Assembly (NCBI RefSeq): GCF_902150035.1
Contig: NZ_LR597501.1
Span: 1-64,000, forward strand
DNA length: 64,000 bases
Reading direction: 5' to 3'
From: Enorma burkinafasonensis
GTDB lineage: Bacteria > Actinomycetota > Coriobacteriia > Coriobacteriales > Coriobacteriaceae
The notes beneath the pieces were generated by a model. That model was given only the letters and a program-made list of their open reading frames with translations. It ran no database searches and had not been told where the DNA came from. Position numbers and translations under genes: made by a program. This document shows positions 36,270 to 46,078 of this stretch, one piece after another. The stretch's first letter is position 1, and each line of letters begins with the position of its first letter.

Positions 36270-37663
36270 TGTCCGCCAGGTTCGGCACCATGCTCCTCGA
36301 GCGGCGTCGCCAGCGGGGCATGTCCATCCAGCAGGTAGCCAACACCATCAAGATCCGCCCGCAGATCATCGAGTACTTCGAGCAGGGTGATTTCACGGCT
36401 ATGCCGCCGCGCGGCTACGCCCAGGGCATGATCGCGAGCTACGCGCGGTTTCTCGGCCTCAATCCGAGGACGGTGGTCGCGGCCTATTTCGAGGATCTCG
36501 ACGCCTACGAGCGCGCGACCTCGCATACCGGCGGCCAGCTCCAGGACGCCGCGGGCATGGTCTCCGCCCGCTCGGAGAACCCCACGGGGCGCTTCATGGC
36601 GCTCGACGGCGGATCGCGGTTCGCGCAGCGGCCCCCGCAGGCGGGCTACGTGCCGGAGTCGCGCTCGGGGCATGAGCCGATTCGCGTGACCAACAACCCC
36701 TACCAGCGGCGCCTTCTCGGAAGCGGCGAGGGGCCCGCGGGTCGCAGGGAGCCTTCCGCGCCCTACGGCGCCGACCGGCTTCGCTCCCGTGGGCCCCAGG
36801 ACCGGTACGGATCGTACCGGGGGCAGGATGGCTTCCGGCCCCGCACGCCCGACCGCGGCACGCGCGGCGGCATCGAGCGCACGCCCGGCAGGGGGCCTGA
36901 GCGCCCGCGGTACGGGACCGGCCGCCCGGACGCCCGCATGCGCCAGACCGGCAACGAGATCAGGAGGCGCTCGGCCGACATGCGGCGCGGCTACGACCGC
37001 CGGGAGCGCGACCGCTACCCCGAGGCGGATCGGCGCCGCAGCCAGGGCGCTCCGCGTGGCGGGCGCACGCCCGGGCGGGGAGGGGCGGCCTCCGCGATTG
37101 CCGGTCTCGACCCCAAGATCCTGCTCGGTGCCGTGGGCCTCATCGTCGTCCTCATGCTTGTGGTCGCCCTGCTCTTCGTGCGCAGCTGCTCGGCGCGTTC
37201 GACCGACGAGCAGGATCCCGCCTCCTCCACGGTCGAGACCGTCGAGGCCGTGACCTCACCGGAGGCGACGAGCCCCACCACGGATGAGCCCGCCTCGGCC
37301 GAGACGCCCGCCACCGACGAGGCCGCGAGCCCGGTGACCGAGCCCCAAGAGACCGTCGTCGCCGTCCACGTGGACGAGGGCGATACCTCGTGGGTCGAGA
37401 TCAAGCTCGACGGCGCCTCGGTCTTCGCCGACAACGTCGTGGGCCCCTTCGACCGCGAGTTCACGGTCGAGCAGTCGATCGAAATCACCGTGACGAGCCC
37501 CGCCGATGTCGACGTCACGCGCAACGGCGAGGCGGTGAGCTGGGACACCCGTACCTCGGGCGTCGCGCGCGTCACCATCACCGCACCGCAGCCGGTGACG
37601 ACCCCCGCCACCGACAAGGGCGCCGACTCCGATACGGACGACTCGGCCGCCGCGACCCAGTAA
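36269..37663 (+). CDS. RodZ-like helix-turn-helix membrane protein
   Basis: The N-terminal HTH_25 domain (about residues 1-80, [26 protein letters not shown]) resembles RodZ, a cytoskeletal partner of MreB. A linker of about 200 residues is very rich in Arg, Gly and Pro. One membrane segment sits near residues 284-305. A Thr/Glu/Pro-rich outer stretch and a DUF4115 beta domain at the C-terminus complete the 464 residues. The start overlaps the ftsK stop (TGATG). The domain order fits RodZ, but the long basic linker is unusual, and no MreB gene is in view. Confidence 0.82.
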   Translation: MSARFGTMLLERRRQRGMSIQQVANTIKIRPQIIEYFEQGDFTAMPPRGYAQGMIASYARFLGLNPRTVVAAYFEDLDAYERATSHTGGQLQDAAGMVSARSENPTGRFMALDGGSRFAQRPPQAGYVPESRSGHEPIRVTNNPYQRRLLGSGEGPAGRREPSAPYGADRLRSRGPQDRYGSYRGQDGFRPRTPDRGTRGGIERTPGRGPERPRYGTGRPDARMRQTGNEIRRRSADMRRGYDRRERDRYPEADRRRSQGAPRGGRTPGRGGAASAIAGLDPKILLGAVGLIVVLMLVVALLFVRSCSARSTDEQDPASSTVETVEAVTSPEATSPTTDEPASAETPATDEAASPVTEPQETVVAVHVDEGDTSWVEIKLDGASVFADNVVGPFDREFTVEQSIEITVTSPADVDVTRNGEAVSWDTRTSGVARVTITAPQPVTTPATDKGADSDTDDSAAATQ

Positions 37664-37687
37664 ACGCAGACCCCAAGGAGGTTACCC

Positions 37688-38185
37688 ATGGCCAAGGATT
37701 CCAGCTTCGACGTCGTGTCGCAGATCGACATGCAGGAGGTCGACAACGCCTATCAGCAGACGGTGCGCGAGATCTCGCAGCGCTACGACCTCAAGGACTC
37801 GGGCTCCACGATCGCGCTCTCCAAGCCCGAGCGCACGCTCACCATCTCGGCGCCCGCCGACTTCGTCGCGCGCCAGATCACCGATGTCCTGAACTCCAAG
37901 CTCATCAAGCGCGGCGTGGACATCAAGGCGGTCCGGTGGGACGCGCCGCAGGCGGCCTCGGGTGGCACGGTGCGCGTGCTTGGCCACCTCATCGACGGCA
38001 TCGACCAGGAGACCGCCAAGAAGATCAACAAGGACATCAAGGCCCTGAAGCTCAAGGCCAAGGTCACGATCGAGTCCGACAAGCTCCGCGTGACGAGCGC
38101 CTCCAAGGACACCCTGCAGGAGGTCATCGCGTTTTTGCGTGACCAGGACTACGGCCAGCCCCTGCAGTTCACCAACTACCGCTAA
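37688..38185 (+). CDS. yajQ: YajQ family nucleotide-binding protein
   Basis: YajQ proteins are small two-domain RNA-recognition-like proteins; some bind cyclic di-GMP and act with transcription factors. The family start DSSFDVVSQIDMQEVDNAY and the C-terminal VTSASKDTLQEVIAFLR are clear. Length is 165 residues. ATG 37688 follows AAGGAGG. The molecular role in this lineage is not known. Confidence 0.93.
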   Translation: MAKDSSFDVVSQIDMQEVDNAYQQTVREISQRYDLKDSGSTIALSKPERTLTISAPADFVARQITDVLNSKLIKRGVDIKAVRWDAPQAASGGTVRVLGHLIDGIDQETAKKINKDIKALKLKAKVTIESDKLRVTSASKDTLQEVIAFLRDQDYGQPLQFTNYR

Positions 38186-38212
38186 GCCCCTCGGCTGCGA
38201 AAGGATCGCCTC

Positions 38213-39559
38213 ATGCCCGCTTTGGGTTCCATCCTCTACATCACCTTGGGATGCGCCAAGAACGAGGTCGACACCGACCGCATGCGCTCCTTGCTCAACG
38301 CCGCCGGATACTCCGAGGCCGATTCGGTCGACGGCTGCGACGCGGTGATCATCAACACGTGCTCGTTTCTCGCCTCGGCGACCTCCGAGAGCATCGAGTG
38401 CACGCTCCAGCTCGCCGACGAGGTTGAGGAGGGGGTGCGCCGGGCGCCCATCGTCATGTGCGGCTGCGTGCCCTCGCGCTACGGCGACGACCTTCCCGCG
38501 GAGCTGCCTGAGGTCGCTCGCTTCGTCAGGACCGACGAGGAGGACGGCATCGTCCAGGTGATCGATGGGCTGCTCGGGGTCGAGCGCTCCGTCCCCGCCC
38601 ACGTGCCCGAGGTCAAGCGCACGGTCGAGAGCGCCGTGGCCTACCTCAAGATCTCGGACGGCTGCGACCGCTTCTGCAGCTTCTGCGCGATCCCCTTCAT
38701 CCGCGGTAGGTACCGGTCGCGTCCGGCCGAGCGCCTGATCGCCGAGGCCCGCGAGCTCGTCGCCGGCGGCGTGCGCGAGCTCGTGCTCATCGGCCAGGAC
38801 ACCGGCGTGTGGGGATGCGACTTCGAAGACGCCGCCCCCGGCCCGAGGAACCTCGCCGGGCTCCTCGTGGCGCTCGCCGAGGCCGTGCGGCCGGAGCGCG
38901 TCTGGATCCGCGTCCTCTACCTGCAGCCCGAGGGCATGACCGACGAGCTCGTGTCCGCCATACGCGATACGCCCGAGGTCCTGCCCTACATCGATATCCC
39001 CGTGCAGCACTGTGACGCGCGCGTGCTCGCCGCCATGAACCGGAGCGGCTCCGAGGCCGAGCTCGACGCCCTCTTCGAGCGCCTGCGCACCGAGATCCCC
39101 GGCATGATCCTGCGCACCACGTACCTCGTCGGCTTCCCCGGCGAGACCGACGAGGAGCACGAGCGCATGATGGCGTTCCTCGACCGCACCGGGTTCGACT
39201 ACACGAGCGTCTTCGCGTACTCGCCCGAGGAGGGCACCCGCGCGGCGAAGATGGAGTGCCAGGTCGACGAGGACGTCAAGCTCGAGCGCACGCAGGCGGC
39301 GATGGACCTCGCCGAGGCGCTCGGCTTCGCGGCGACCGCGGCGCATGTGGGCACCACGGCGGACGTGATCGTCGACGGCATCGAGGAGACCGAGGACGGT
39401 CCCGAGCTCATCGGCCACGCCTGGTTCCAGGCGCCCGATTGCGACGGCGCGGTGCATCTCGACGCCACCGAGGCCTCCGTTGGTGATATCGTACAGGTTA
39501 GGTTCACCGACAGCTTCTGCTACGAGCTCGTCGGGCACGTCATCGATAGCGAGGGGTAA
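38213..39559 (+). CDS. rimO: Ribosomal protein S12 methylthiotransferase RimO
   Basis: RimO adds a methylthio group to an aspartate of ribosomal protein S12. The UPF0004 domain begins ITLGCAKNEVDTDRM, the form typical of RimO, with INTCSF and CGCVPSRY cysteines. The radical SAM motif CDRFCSFC has cysteines at residues 151, 155 and 158. A TRAM domain follows. Length is 448 residues. ATG 38213 has GAAAGGA upstream. The rimO-pgsA-cinA-recA order is common in Gram-positive bacteria. Confidence 0.94.
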   Translation: MPALGSILYITLGCAKNEVDTDRMRSLLNAAGYSEADSVDGCDAVIINTCSFLASATSESIECTLQLADEVEEGVRRAPIVMCGCVPSRYGDDLPAELPEVARFVRTDEEDGIVQVIDGLLGVERSVPAHVPEVKRTVESAVAYLKISDGCDRFCSFCAIPFIRGRYRSRPAERLIAEARELVAGGVRELVLIGQDTGVWGCDFEDAAPGPRNLAGLLVALAEAVRPERVWIRVLYLQPEGMTDELVSAIRDTPEVLPYIDIPVQHCDARVLAAMNRSGSEAELDALFERLRTEIPGMILRTTYLVGFPGETDEEHERMMAFLDRTGFDYTSVFAYSPEEGTRAAKMECQVDEDVKLERTQAAMDLAEALGFAATAAHVGTTADVIVDGIEETEDGPELIGHAWFQAPDCDGAVHLDATEASVGDIVQVRFTDSFCYELVGHVIDSEG

Positions 39560-39562
39560 CCC

Positions 39563-40189
39563 ATGGCATCTAGTTCAGGCTCGCCCGCTCAGGCGCCCTG
39601 CGGCGTCTGGACGCCGGCGAACATCGTGACCTGCGTCCGCATTGTGTTCATCCCCGTGTTCATGGTGCTCGCCGAGCTCTCCTGCGACGTGCCCGGGGCG
39701 TCCTACCTCGCCGGTCCCGCCGTCGCCGCCTGCGTCCTCTATATCGTGTTGAGCCTCACCGACAAGCTCGACGGCTACCTGGCGCGCTCGCGCGGCGAGA
39801 TCACCGACTTCGGCAAGTTCCTCGATCCCATCGCCGATAAGCTCCTGGTTTTCTCGGCGCTGCTCATCCTGCTCGAGCAGGGGCTCGTGAGCGTCTGGGT
39901 CGTGTTCATCATCCTACTGCGCGAGTTTTTGGTGAGTGCCCTCCGCATGGTCGCCGGTGCCCAGGGCGTCGTCATCGCCGCCGACCAGCTCGGCAAGGCC
40001 AAGACCGCGGTCACGATGGTGTCGCTCTGCGGCTACTTCGTCGCCTTCGCCGCGTCCTCGCTCGGTTTCGCGTTTGTCGCCGCGTGGCTTCTGCTCATCT
40101 CGGGCGCGCTCATGATCGCCGCCGTCGTGCTCACCGTCGTCTCGGGCGTCCAGTACTTCTGGAACGGGCGCACCGTCATCTTCTCGTAG
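39563..40189 (+). CDS. pgsA: CDP-diacylglycerol-glycerol-3-phosphate 3-phosphatidyltransferase
   Basis: PgsA makes phosphatidylglycerol phosphate from CDP-diacylglycerol. The CDP-alcohol phosphotransferase motif is complete: DKLDGYLAR, then G and two aspartates in GKFLDPIADK (about residues 67-95). Four to six hydrophobic segments surround it in 208 residues. ATG 39563 has GAGGGG upstream, 3 bases after the rimO stop. A second member of this family lies at 61419 on the other strand; this one fits the housekeeping PgsA position. Confidence 0.93.
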   Translation: MASSSGSPAQAPCGVWTPANIVTCVRIVFIPVFMVLAELSCDVPGASYLAGPAVAACVLYIVLSLTDKLDGYLARSRGEITDFGKFLDPIADKLLVFSALLILLEQGLVSVWVVFIILLREFLVSALRMVAGAQGVVIAADQLGKAKTAVTMVSLCGYFVAFAASSLGFAFVAAWLLLISGALMIAAVVLTVVSGVQYFWNGRTVIFS

Positions 40190-40192
40190 GGG

Positions 40193-40693
40193 ATGGGTCG
40201 CATGGCAGCGGATGCCGAGGCGATCGCGCGCGGGCTCGTCGAGCGGTGCGCCCTCGCGGGCGTGACCGTCGGCTGCGCCGAGTCCTGCACGGCTGGCCTC
40301 GTCGCCGCGACGATCGCCGATATCCCCGGCGCCTCCTCCGTGCTCATGGGAGGCATCGTGAGCTATACCGAGGACGTGAAGCACCGCGTGCTTGGGGTTT
40401 TGCAGGAGACGCTCGACACCGTCGGTGCCGTCTCGGAGCGCTGCGCGAGCGAGATGGCCGCAGGCGCCCGTGACGTTCTTCGCTGCGATGCCGCCGTGAG
40501 CGTAACGGGGTTCGCGGGCCCCGGGGGCGGCACGGAAGCCGATCCCGTGGGGACGGTCTACATCGGCGTCTCGACGGCAGGGGAGACGCGCGCCCAGCGC
40601 TTCCGCTTCGAGGGGGACCGCTCGTCCATCCGACATGCCGCCTGTAGGGAGGCTCTCGCTTTGCTCGCTGAGGCCGTCGAGACCCTGAGCTAG
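40193..40693 (+). CDS. CinA C-terminal domain protein (nicotinamide-nucleotide amidase type)
   Basis: This 166-residue protein is the stand-alone CinA C-terminal (PncC) domain, which deamidates NMN in the pyridine-nucleotide cycle. The motifs CAESCTAGLVAATIADIPGAS and TGFAGPGGGTEADPVGTVY are characteristic. The N-terminal CinA (MoCF-like) domain is absent. Starts at ATG 40193 or ATG 40202 are equally usable. It directly follows pgsA and precedes recA, as in many Gram-positive genomes. Confidence 0.92.
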   Translation: MGRMAADAEAIARGLVERCALAGVTVGCAESCTAGLVAATIADIPGASSVLMGGIVSYTEDVKHRVLGVLQETLDTVGAVSERCASEMAAGARDVLRCDAAVSVTGFAGPGGGTEADPVGTVYIGVSTAGETRAQRFRFEGDRSSIRHAACREALALLAEAVETLS

Positions 40694-40705
40694 GTCAGTT
40701 GTCGA

Positions 40706-40729
40706 GGTTCCGTGCATTTTCACGGGACC
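40706..40729 (+). terminator. Hairpin downstream of the cinA-type gene
   Basis: GGTTCCGTG 40706-40714 pairs with CACGGGACC 40721-40729 (one G-U pair, loop CATTTT). No T-run follows. The stretch from 40730 to about 40940 shows no gene or further element that I can support. Confidence 0.4.
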
Positions 40730-40946
40730 TGTGCCGTCTACTTGTTCACCCGCAGCCGCTGCTCCTTGCGCCCGGAGGGTCCATGGAGGCATTTCTGGAA
40801 CCGCTACCTGCGGCTATGCACAGGCTCTATTCGGTCCGCCGGTTCTGTTACCTTCGGGGAAGGTTCCGGTGAGGTTCCCGTTTGATGTGCGGAAGAATCT
40901 CTTGGATTCCCGTTGGATGCGCCGCGTATCATTCTGGCCAGAAGGC

Positions 40947-40975
40947 TTGACCGCGAACAGCTGTTCGCATATGAT
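40947..40975 (+). promoter_or_regulatory. recA promoter with embedded SOS box
   Basis: TTGACC 40947-40952 and TATGAT 40970-40975 are 17 bases apart. The palindrome CGAACAGCTGTTCG 40954-40967 lies exactly in the spacer and matches the Gram-positive LexA consensus CGAAC-N4-GTTCG. LexA bound there would block RNA polymerase. Confidence 0.85.
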
Positions 40976-41003
40976 AGTCGCACTATGATACAAGGAGGAT
41001 TCA

Positions 41004-42098
<1,095 letters not shown>

Positions 42099-42116
42099 GG
42101 CTCGCCGCCCCAGGCC

Positions 42117-42794
42117 ATGGATGAACCCCGCATCGTAGAGGATATCGAGTTCCAGTTCCCCTCGCGCGCCACGCAGGGCTTCTCGGCGCCGACCCGCAAG
42201 AAGCCGCGCGCGAGGGTCCGATTCGTCCTCGAGGGAGGGCGCGAGCGCGACGCCTGGGTGCCCGCCCGCGTCGCCCGGCTCTTCAACAAGAATCTGCCGG
42301 AGGAGCCCTGCACGCTCGAGCACGCGCTCGGTGAGCTCTCGGCCCTCGAGGAGCGCCAGTGCTTCGTCGCGCTGACGGAGATGCTCTCCCGGAGGGACCA
42401 TTCCGTGCACGAGGCGCGCGACAAGCTCCTCTGCGCCGGCTTCAAGCCCGCTTCGGTGGACCGCGCCGTCAAGCGCGCCGAGGACCTACGGTTCCTGAAC
42501 GACGCCCGGTTCACCGAATCCTTCATCGAGGAGCGCATACGCCGCGGATGGGGGAGGCGCAAGGTCGAGCTCGAGCTCGCGCGACGCGGTGTCGACCCCG
42601 CGCGTGTCGAGGGCTGGCCCGAGCGCTTCTTCAACCGCGACGACGACCTCGAGCGCGCCTGCGCCCTGCTTGCCAAGAAGTCGGTCCCAGCCGCGAACCC
42701 GTACCAGAAGCTCGTCCGCCACCTCATGTCCAAGGGCTTCCCCTATGACATCGCATCCGATGCCGTGAAGAGGCGCCTTGCCGAAGACGATTGA
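42117..42794 (+). CDS. recX: Regulatory protein RecX
   Basis: RecX binds and modulates RecA filaments. The protein is helical with three-helix RecX repeats (SRRDHSVHEARDKLLCAGF, LNDARFTESFIEERIRRGWGRRKVELEL, KLVRHLMSKGFPYDIASDAVKRR regions). Length is 225 residues. An N-terminal extension of about 90 residues has no clear family match. The start is ATG 42117. It is cotranscribed with recA. Confidence 0.88.
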   Translation: MDEPRIVEDIEFQFPSRATQGFSAPTRKKPRARVRFVLEGGRERDAWVPARVARLFNKNLPEEPCTLEHALGELSALEERQCFVALTEMLSRRDHSVHEARDKLLCAGFKPASVDRAVKRAEDLRFLNDARFTESFIEERIRRGWGRRKVELELARRGVDPARVEGWPERFFNRDDDLERACALLAKKSVPAANPYQKLVRHLMSKGFPYDIASDAVKRRLAEDD

Positions 42795-42852
42795 GGCGTT
42801 TGCACCTGTTGTAGTTCCTCGATGGACTCACGACCGACGAGCCCTGCATCAA

Positions 42853-42881
42853 TTGACATGCTTCATGCATACTCGTAGGAT
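42853..42881 (+). promoter_or_regulatory. Promoter of rny
   Basis: TTGACA 42853-42858 and TAGGAT 42876-42881 are 17 bases apart. The resulting leader is about 145 bases long and AT-richer than the neighbouring genes. Confidence 0.65.
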
Positions 42882-42909
42882 GAAGGGGTCATTTGTAATG
42901 AGATGCGCA

Positions 42910-42934
42910 CTCATCTTCGATGAGGTTCATTTTT
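42910..42934 (+). terminator. Possible attenuator hairpin in the rny leader
   Basis: CTCATC 42910-42915 pairs with GATGAG 42919-42924 (loop TTC), followed by GTTCATTTTT. It resembles a weak intrinsic terminator located inside the rny leader and could attenuate transcription. Confidence 0.35.
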
Positions 42935-43032
42935 GATAGTTCAACTTCATAATGGGTGTCCATACCGCACAAATGTCTGGCGCGCTCGAGGCGCGTTACT
43001 GTTTTGATGCTTGAATTTGAAAGAGGTAGGGC

Positions 43033-44586
43033 ATGGAAATCGTGATCGGCATCGTTGTCGGCCTCCTCGTGGGCGCCGGCATCGCCGTCATCGTCCTGCG
43101 CAACGCCAAGCAGGGTAGCCTCCGTGAGGCCGACTCGCGGCTCGAGTCGGCGCGCGCCGAGGCCAACCAGGTGATCGGCGATGCGCAGCGTCAGGCCGAG
43201 ACGCTCAAGAAGGAAGCGCTTCTCGAGGCCAAGGAAGAGATCATCCAGAACAAGCAGGCCGCCGAGGCCGAGGAGAAGCAGCGCAAGCGCGAGCTCCGCG
43301 CGCTCGAGAACCGCGTCATGCAGCGCGAGGAGTCGCTCGACCGACGCAACGACGCCCTCGACAAGCGCGAGCACCAGCTGTCGAGCCAGGCCGGCCAGGT
43401 CGAGAAGCGCAGCCGCGAGCTCGAGCAGCTCTACGCCAAGCAGACCGAGGAGCTCGAGCGCATCTCCGAGCTCACGCGCGATGACGCCCACAAGGAGCTC
43501 CTCGACAAGGTGCGCGGCGAGGTCACGCACGAGGCCGCGACCATCATCCGCGACTCCGAGCAGCGCGTGAAGTCCGAGTGCCACAAGACCGCCCAGAAGA
43601 TCATCTCGCTCGCCATCCAGCGCTGCGCGGCCGATCACACCGCCGAGGTCACGGTGACCTCCGTCCATATCCCCTCCGATGACCTCAAGGGCCGCATCAT
43701 CGGCCGCGAGGGGCGCAACATCCGCACCTTCGAGCAGGTGTCCGGCGTGAACCTCGTCATCGACGACACGCCCGAGACCGTCGTCCTCTCGAGCTTCGAC
43801 CCGGTGCGCCGCGAGACCGCCCGCGTCGCCCTCGAGAACCTCATCGCCGACGGGCGCATCCACCCTGCGCGCATCGAGGAGATGTACCAGAAGGCCTCTG
43901 ACCTCGTCCAGCAGCGCGTGCGCGAGGCGGGCGAGCAGGCCGCGTTCGACACCGGTATCCACGACCTGCATCCCGAGATCGTGAAGACGCTCGGTGCGCT
44001 CAGGTACCGCACCTCCTTCGGCCAGAACGTCCTCAACCACTCGCGCGAGGTCGCCGAGCTTTCCGGCATCATGGCCTCCGAGCTCGGCATTGACCCGGTG
44101 CCTGCGCGACGCGCCGGCCTCCTGCACGACCTCGGCAAGGCCATCGACCACGAGGTCGAGGGCCCGCACGCGGTCATCGGCGCCGACCTCGCCCGCCGCT
44201 ACGGCGAGAAGCCCGCGATCGTGCACGCCATCGAGGCGCACCACAACGACGTCGAGCCCAACTCGATCATCGCCGTGCTCGTGATGGCGGCCGACGCCAT
44301 CTCCGCCTCGCGTCCGGGCGCCCGCCGCGAGTCCGCCGAGAACTACATCAAGCGCCTCGAGAAGCTCGAGGAGATCGCGAACGCGCACGAGGGCGTCGAG
44401 CGCACCTACGCCATGCAGGCGGGTCGCGAGGTCCACGTCATGGTGCAGCCCGACAAGATCTCGGACGCCCAGGCGACCGTCCTCGCGCACGATATCGCCC
44501 ATCAGATCGAGGACGAGATGGAGTACCCCGGTCAGGTGCGCGTCGTCGTCATCCGCGAGAGCCGCGCCGTCGATATCGCGAAGTAG
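43033..44586 (+). CDS. rny: Ribonuclease Y
   Basis: RNase Y is a membrane-anchored endoribonuclease that starts mRNA decay. One N-terminal membrane helix (residues 2-22) is followed by a long charged coiled coil (about 30-180). A KH domain includes [14 protein letters not shown] from about residue 221, and the HD domain includes [12 protein letters not shown] from about residue 364. Length is 517 residues. ATG 43033 follows AAAGAGG. The next two genes start within a few bases or about 1.2 kb and may form one unit. Confidence 0.96.
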   Translation: MEIVIGIVVGLLVGAGIAVIVLRNAKQGSLREADSRLESARAEANQVIGDAQRQAETLKKEALLEAKEEIIQNKQAAEAEEKQRKRELRALENRVMQREESLDRRNDALDKREHQLSSQAGQVEKRSRELEQLYAKQTEELERISELTRDDAHKELLDKVRGEVTHEAATIIRDSEQRVKSECHKTAQKIISLAIQRCAADHTAEVTVTSVHIPSDDLKGRIIGREGRNIRTFEQVSGVNLVIDDTPETVVLSSFDPVRRETARVALENLIADGRIHPARIEEMYQKASDLVQQRVREAGEQAAFDTGIHDLHPEIVKTLGALRYRTSFGQNVLNHSREVAELSGIMASELGIDPVPARRAGLLHDLGKAIDHEVEGPHAVIGADLARRYGEKPAIVHAIEAHHNDVEPNSIIAVLVMAADAISASRPGARRESAENYIKRLEKLEEIANAHEGVERTYAMQAGREVHVMVQPDKISDAQATVLAHDIAHQIEDEMEYPGQVRVVVIRESRAVDIAK

Positions 44587-44589
44587 CCC

Positions 44590-45672
44590 ATGGCCGAGTC
44601 GCAGGAGCTCATCTCGTTCATCGCGTCCATGACGGGGGAGGGTTCCCTCCGCGTCGAGGAGAACCTCGGTGAGGGCTTCGTGCGCCTGCGCGTGGCCGAG
44701 GCCGAGCGCCGTCAGGCGAAGCACGACATCCAGCATGTCGAGGACATCGTCATCGAGATGCTGCGCAACGCCCGCGACGCCCACGCCACCAAGATCTATA
44801 TCGCCACAGCGAAGGAGGAGGGTGTCCGCACCCTCCTTTTCCTCGATAACGGCAGCGGCATACCCGAGGACATGTTCGAGCGCATCTTCGACGCGCGCGT
44901 GACCTCCAAGCTCGAGTCGATGAAGATGGACCGCTGGGGCGTGCACGGACGCGGCATGGCCCTCTACTCGATCCGCGAGAACACGGAGGACGCGCGCGTC
45001 GTGGCCTCAGGCCCGGGCAAGGGTTCGTCGCTCAGCGTCACCGTCGACTGCGCGCGCCTACCGGAACGCGCCGACCAGTCTACCTGGCCGCAGGCGGTCC
45101 GCGACGACGACGGGACGTGGGTCTGCGCGCGCGGCCCCCACAACATCATCCGCGCGACCTGCGAGTTCGCGCTCGAGGAGCGCCACGGGTGCGACGTCTA
45201 CCTCGGCAGCCCCGCCGAGATCGCGGCGACGCTCTACGCCCACGCCTCGGGCGAGCTCGACGCCTCGCGCCTGCTCTTCCTCGACGACGAGGAGGGGCTC
45301 CCCGTCGTCGAGCGGCTGGGGTACGCCGCCGATGCCGCCGACGTCATGCGCATCGCCGCCTCCCTCGGCATCACGATCTCCGAGCGCACCGCGCACCGCA
45401 TCCTGAGCGGCCAGGTCAAGCCGGTACGCAGCGTCACCTCGCGCATCCTGCGCGAGCGCAAGCGCACCTCCGCGCCCGCGGAGGTCGATCTCACGCGCGA
45501 CCGCCGCGGGCTCAAGATCTCCCGTGACGACCTCGACGCGTTCTCGCGTCTTCTTGAGCGCGATTTCGACGACCTGGCCGCCAAGTACTACCTCACGCTC
45601 GCCCGCGAGCCCAAGATCAAGGTGTCGCGCGACGCCATCACGGTGACGTTCGAGGTCGGCAAGGGAGACTAG
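44590..45672 (+). CDS. GHKL-type ATP-binding protein of unknown function
   Basis: I do not recognise a named family. The N-terminal third carries the Bergerat ATP-binding fold: N-box EMLRNARDAHA (about residues 57-67), G1 DNGSGIP (about 90-96) and G2 GVHGRGMALYS (about 118-128). No dimerisation/phosphoacceptor domain, sensor domain or membrane helix is visible, so it is not an ordinary histidine kinase. The C-terminal half has a helix-turn-helix-like ITISERTAHRILSGQV segment and ends in beta-prone VSRDAITVTFEV. Length is 360 residues. It starts 3 bases after rny and precedes spoVS, so it is probably made together with RNase Y. Confidence 0.8.
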   Translation: MAESQELISFIASMTGEGSLRVEENLGEGFVRLRVAEAERRQAKHDIQHVEDIVIEMLRNARDAHATKIYIATAKEEGVRTLLFLDNGSGIPEDMFERIFDARVTSKLESMKMDRWGVHGRGMALYSIRENTEDARVVASGPGKGSSLSVTVDCARLPERADQSTWPQAVRDDDGTWVCARGPHNIIRATCEFALEERHGCDVYLGSPAEIAATLYAHASGELDASRLLFLDDEEGLPVVERLGYAADAADVMRIAASLGITISERTAHRILSGQVKPVRSVTSRILRERKRTSAPAEVDLTRDRRGLKISRDDLDAFSRLLERDFDDLAAKYYLTLAREPKIKVSRDAITVTFEVGKGD

Positions 45673-45756
45673 CGCCTCATCTCTTGCCGTGACGTGCCGG
45701 TTAGGATAAAGTCAAAGAGCTGCATATTCGCACTAGAACCGCAGGAGCAAACGTCA

Positions 45757-46077
45757 ATGGATTATCTGAAGGTATCGAGCAAGTCCTCGCCGGCTTCCGT
45801 CGCGGGCGCCATCGCCGGCATGGTCAAGGACGGCGTCCCCGTGAACATCCAATGCGTCGGCGCCGGTGCGGTCAACCAGGCCATCAAGGCCATGGCCATC
45901 GCGCGCGGCTTCCTGATCCCCACGGGCTTCGATATCTCCTGCGCGCCCACGTTCTCGGATATCCTCATCAACGGCGAGTCCCGTACCGCGATCAGGCTCG
46001 CGGTCTTCGTCCATCCGCTTTCCTACCAGGGTGCGGAGATGGATGAATCCGGCGCCGAGATGCTGACGGTGCACTGA
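45757..46077 (+). CDS. spoVS: Stage V sporulation protein S (SpoVS)
   Basis: SpoVS is a small Alba-like protein that affects sporulation in Bacillus and occurs in many non-sporulating bacteria. The start MDYLKVSSKSSPASVAGAIA and the QCVGAGAVNQAIKA segment are diagnostic. Length is 106 residues, about 20 more than B. subtilis SpoVS, with an extra C-terminal tail. ATG 45757 has CAGGAGC upstream; an earlier in-frame start at 45694 precedes that site. rny-proximal spoVS is also seen in Bacillus. No other sporulation gene is in the window. Confidence 0.93.
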   Translation: MDYLKVSSKSSPASVAGAIAGMVKDGVPVNIQCVGAGAVNQAIKAMAIARGFLIPTGFDISCAPTFSDILINGESRTAIRLAVFVHPLSYQGAEMDESGAEMLTVH

Positions 46078-46078
46078 T

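Noticed and set aside
40731-40988. 85-codon frame upstream of recA
   Set aside because: It runs through the recA promoter and SOS box and has no ribosome site or family features.
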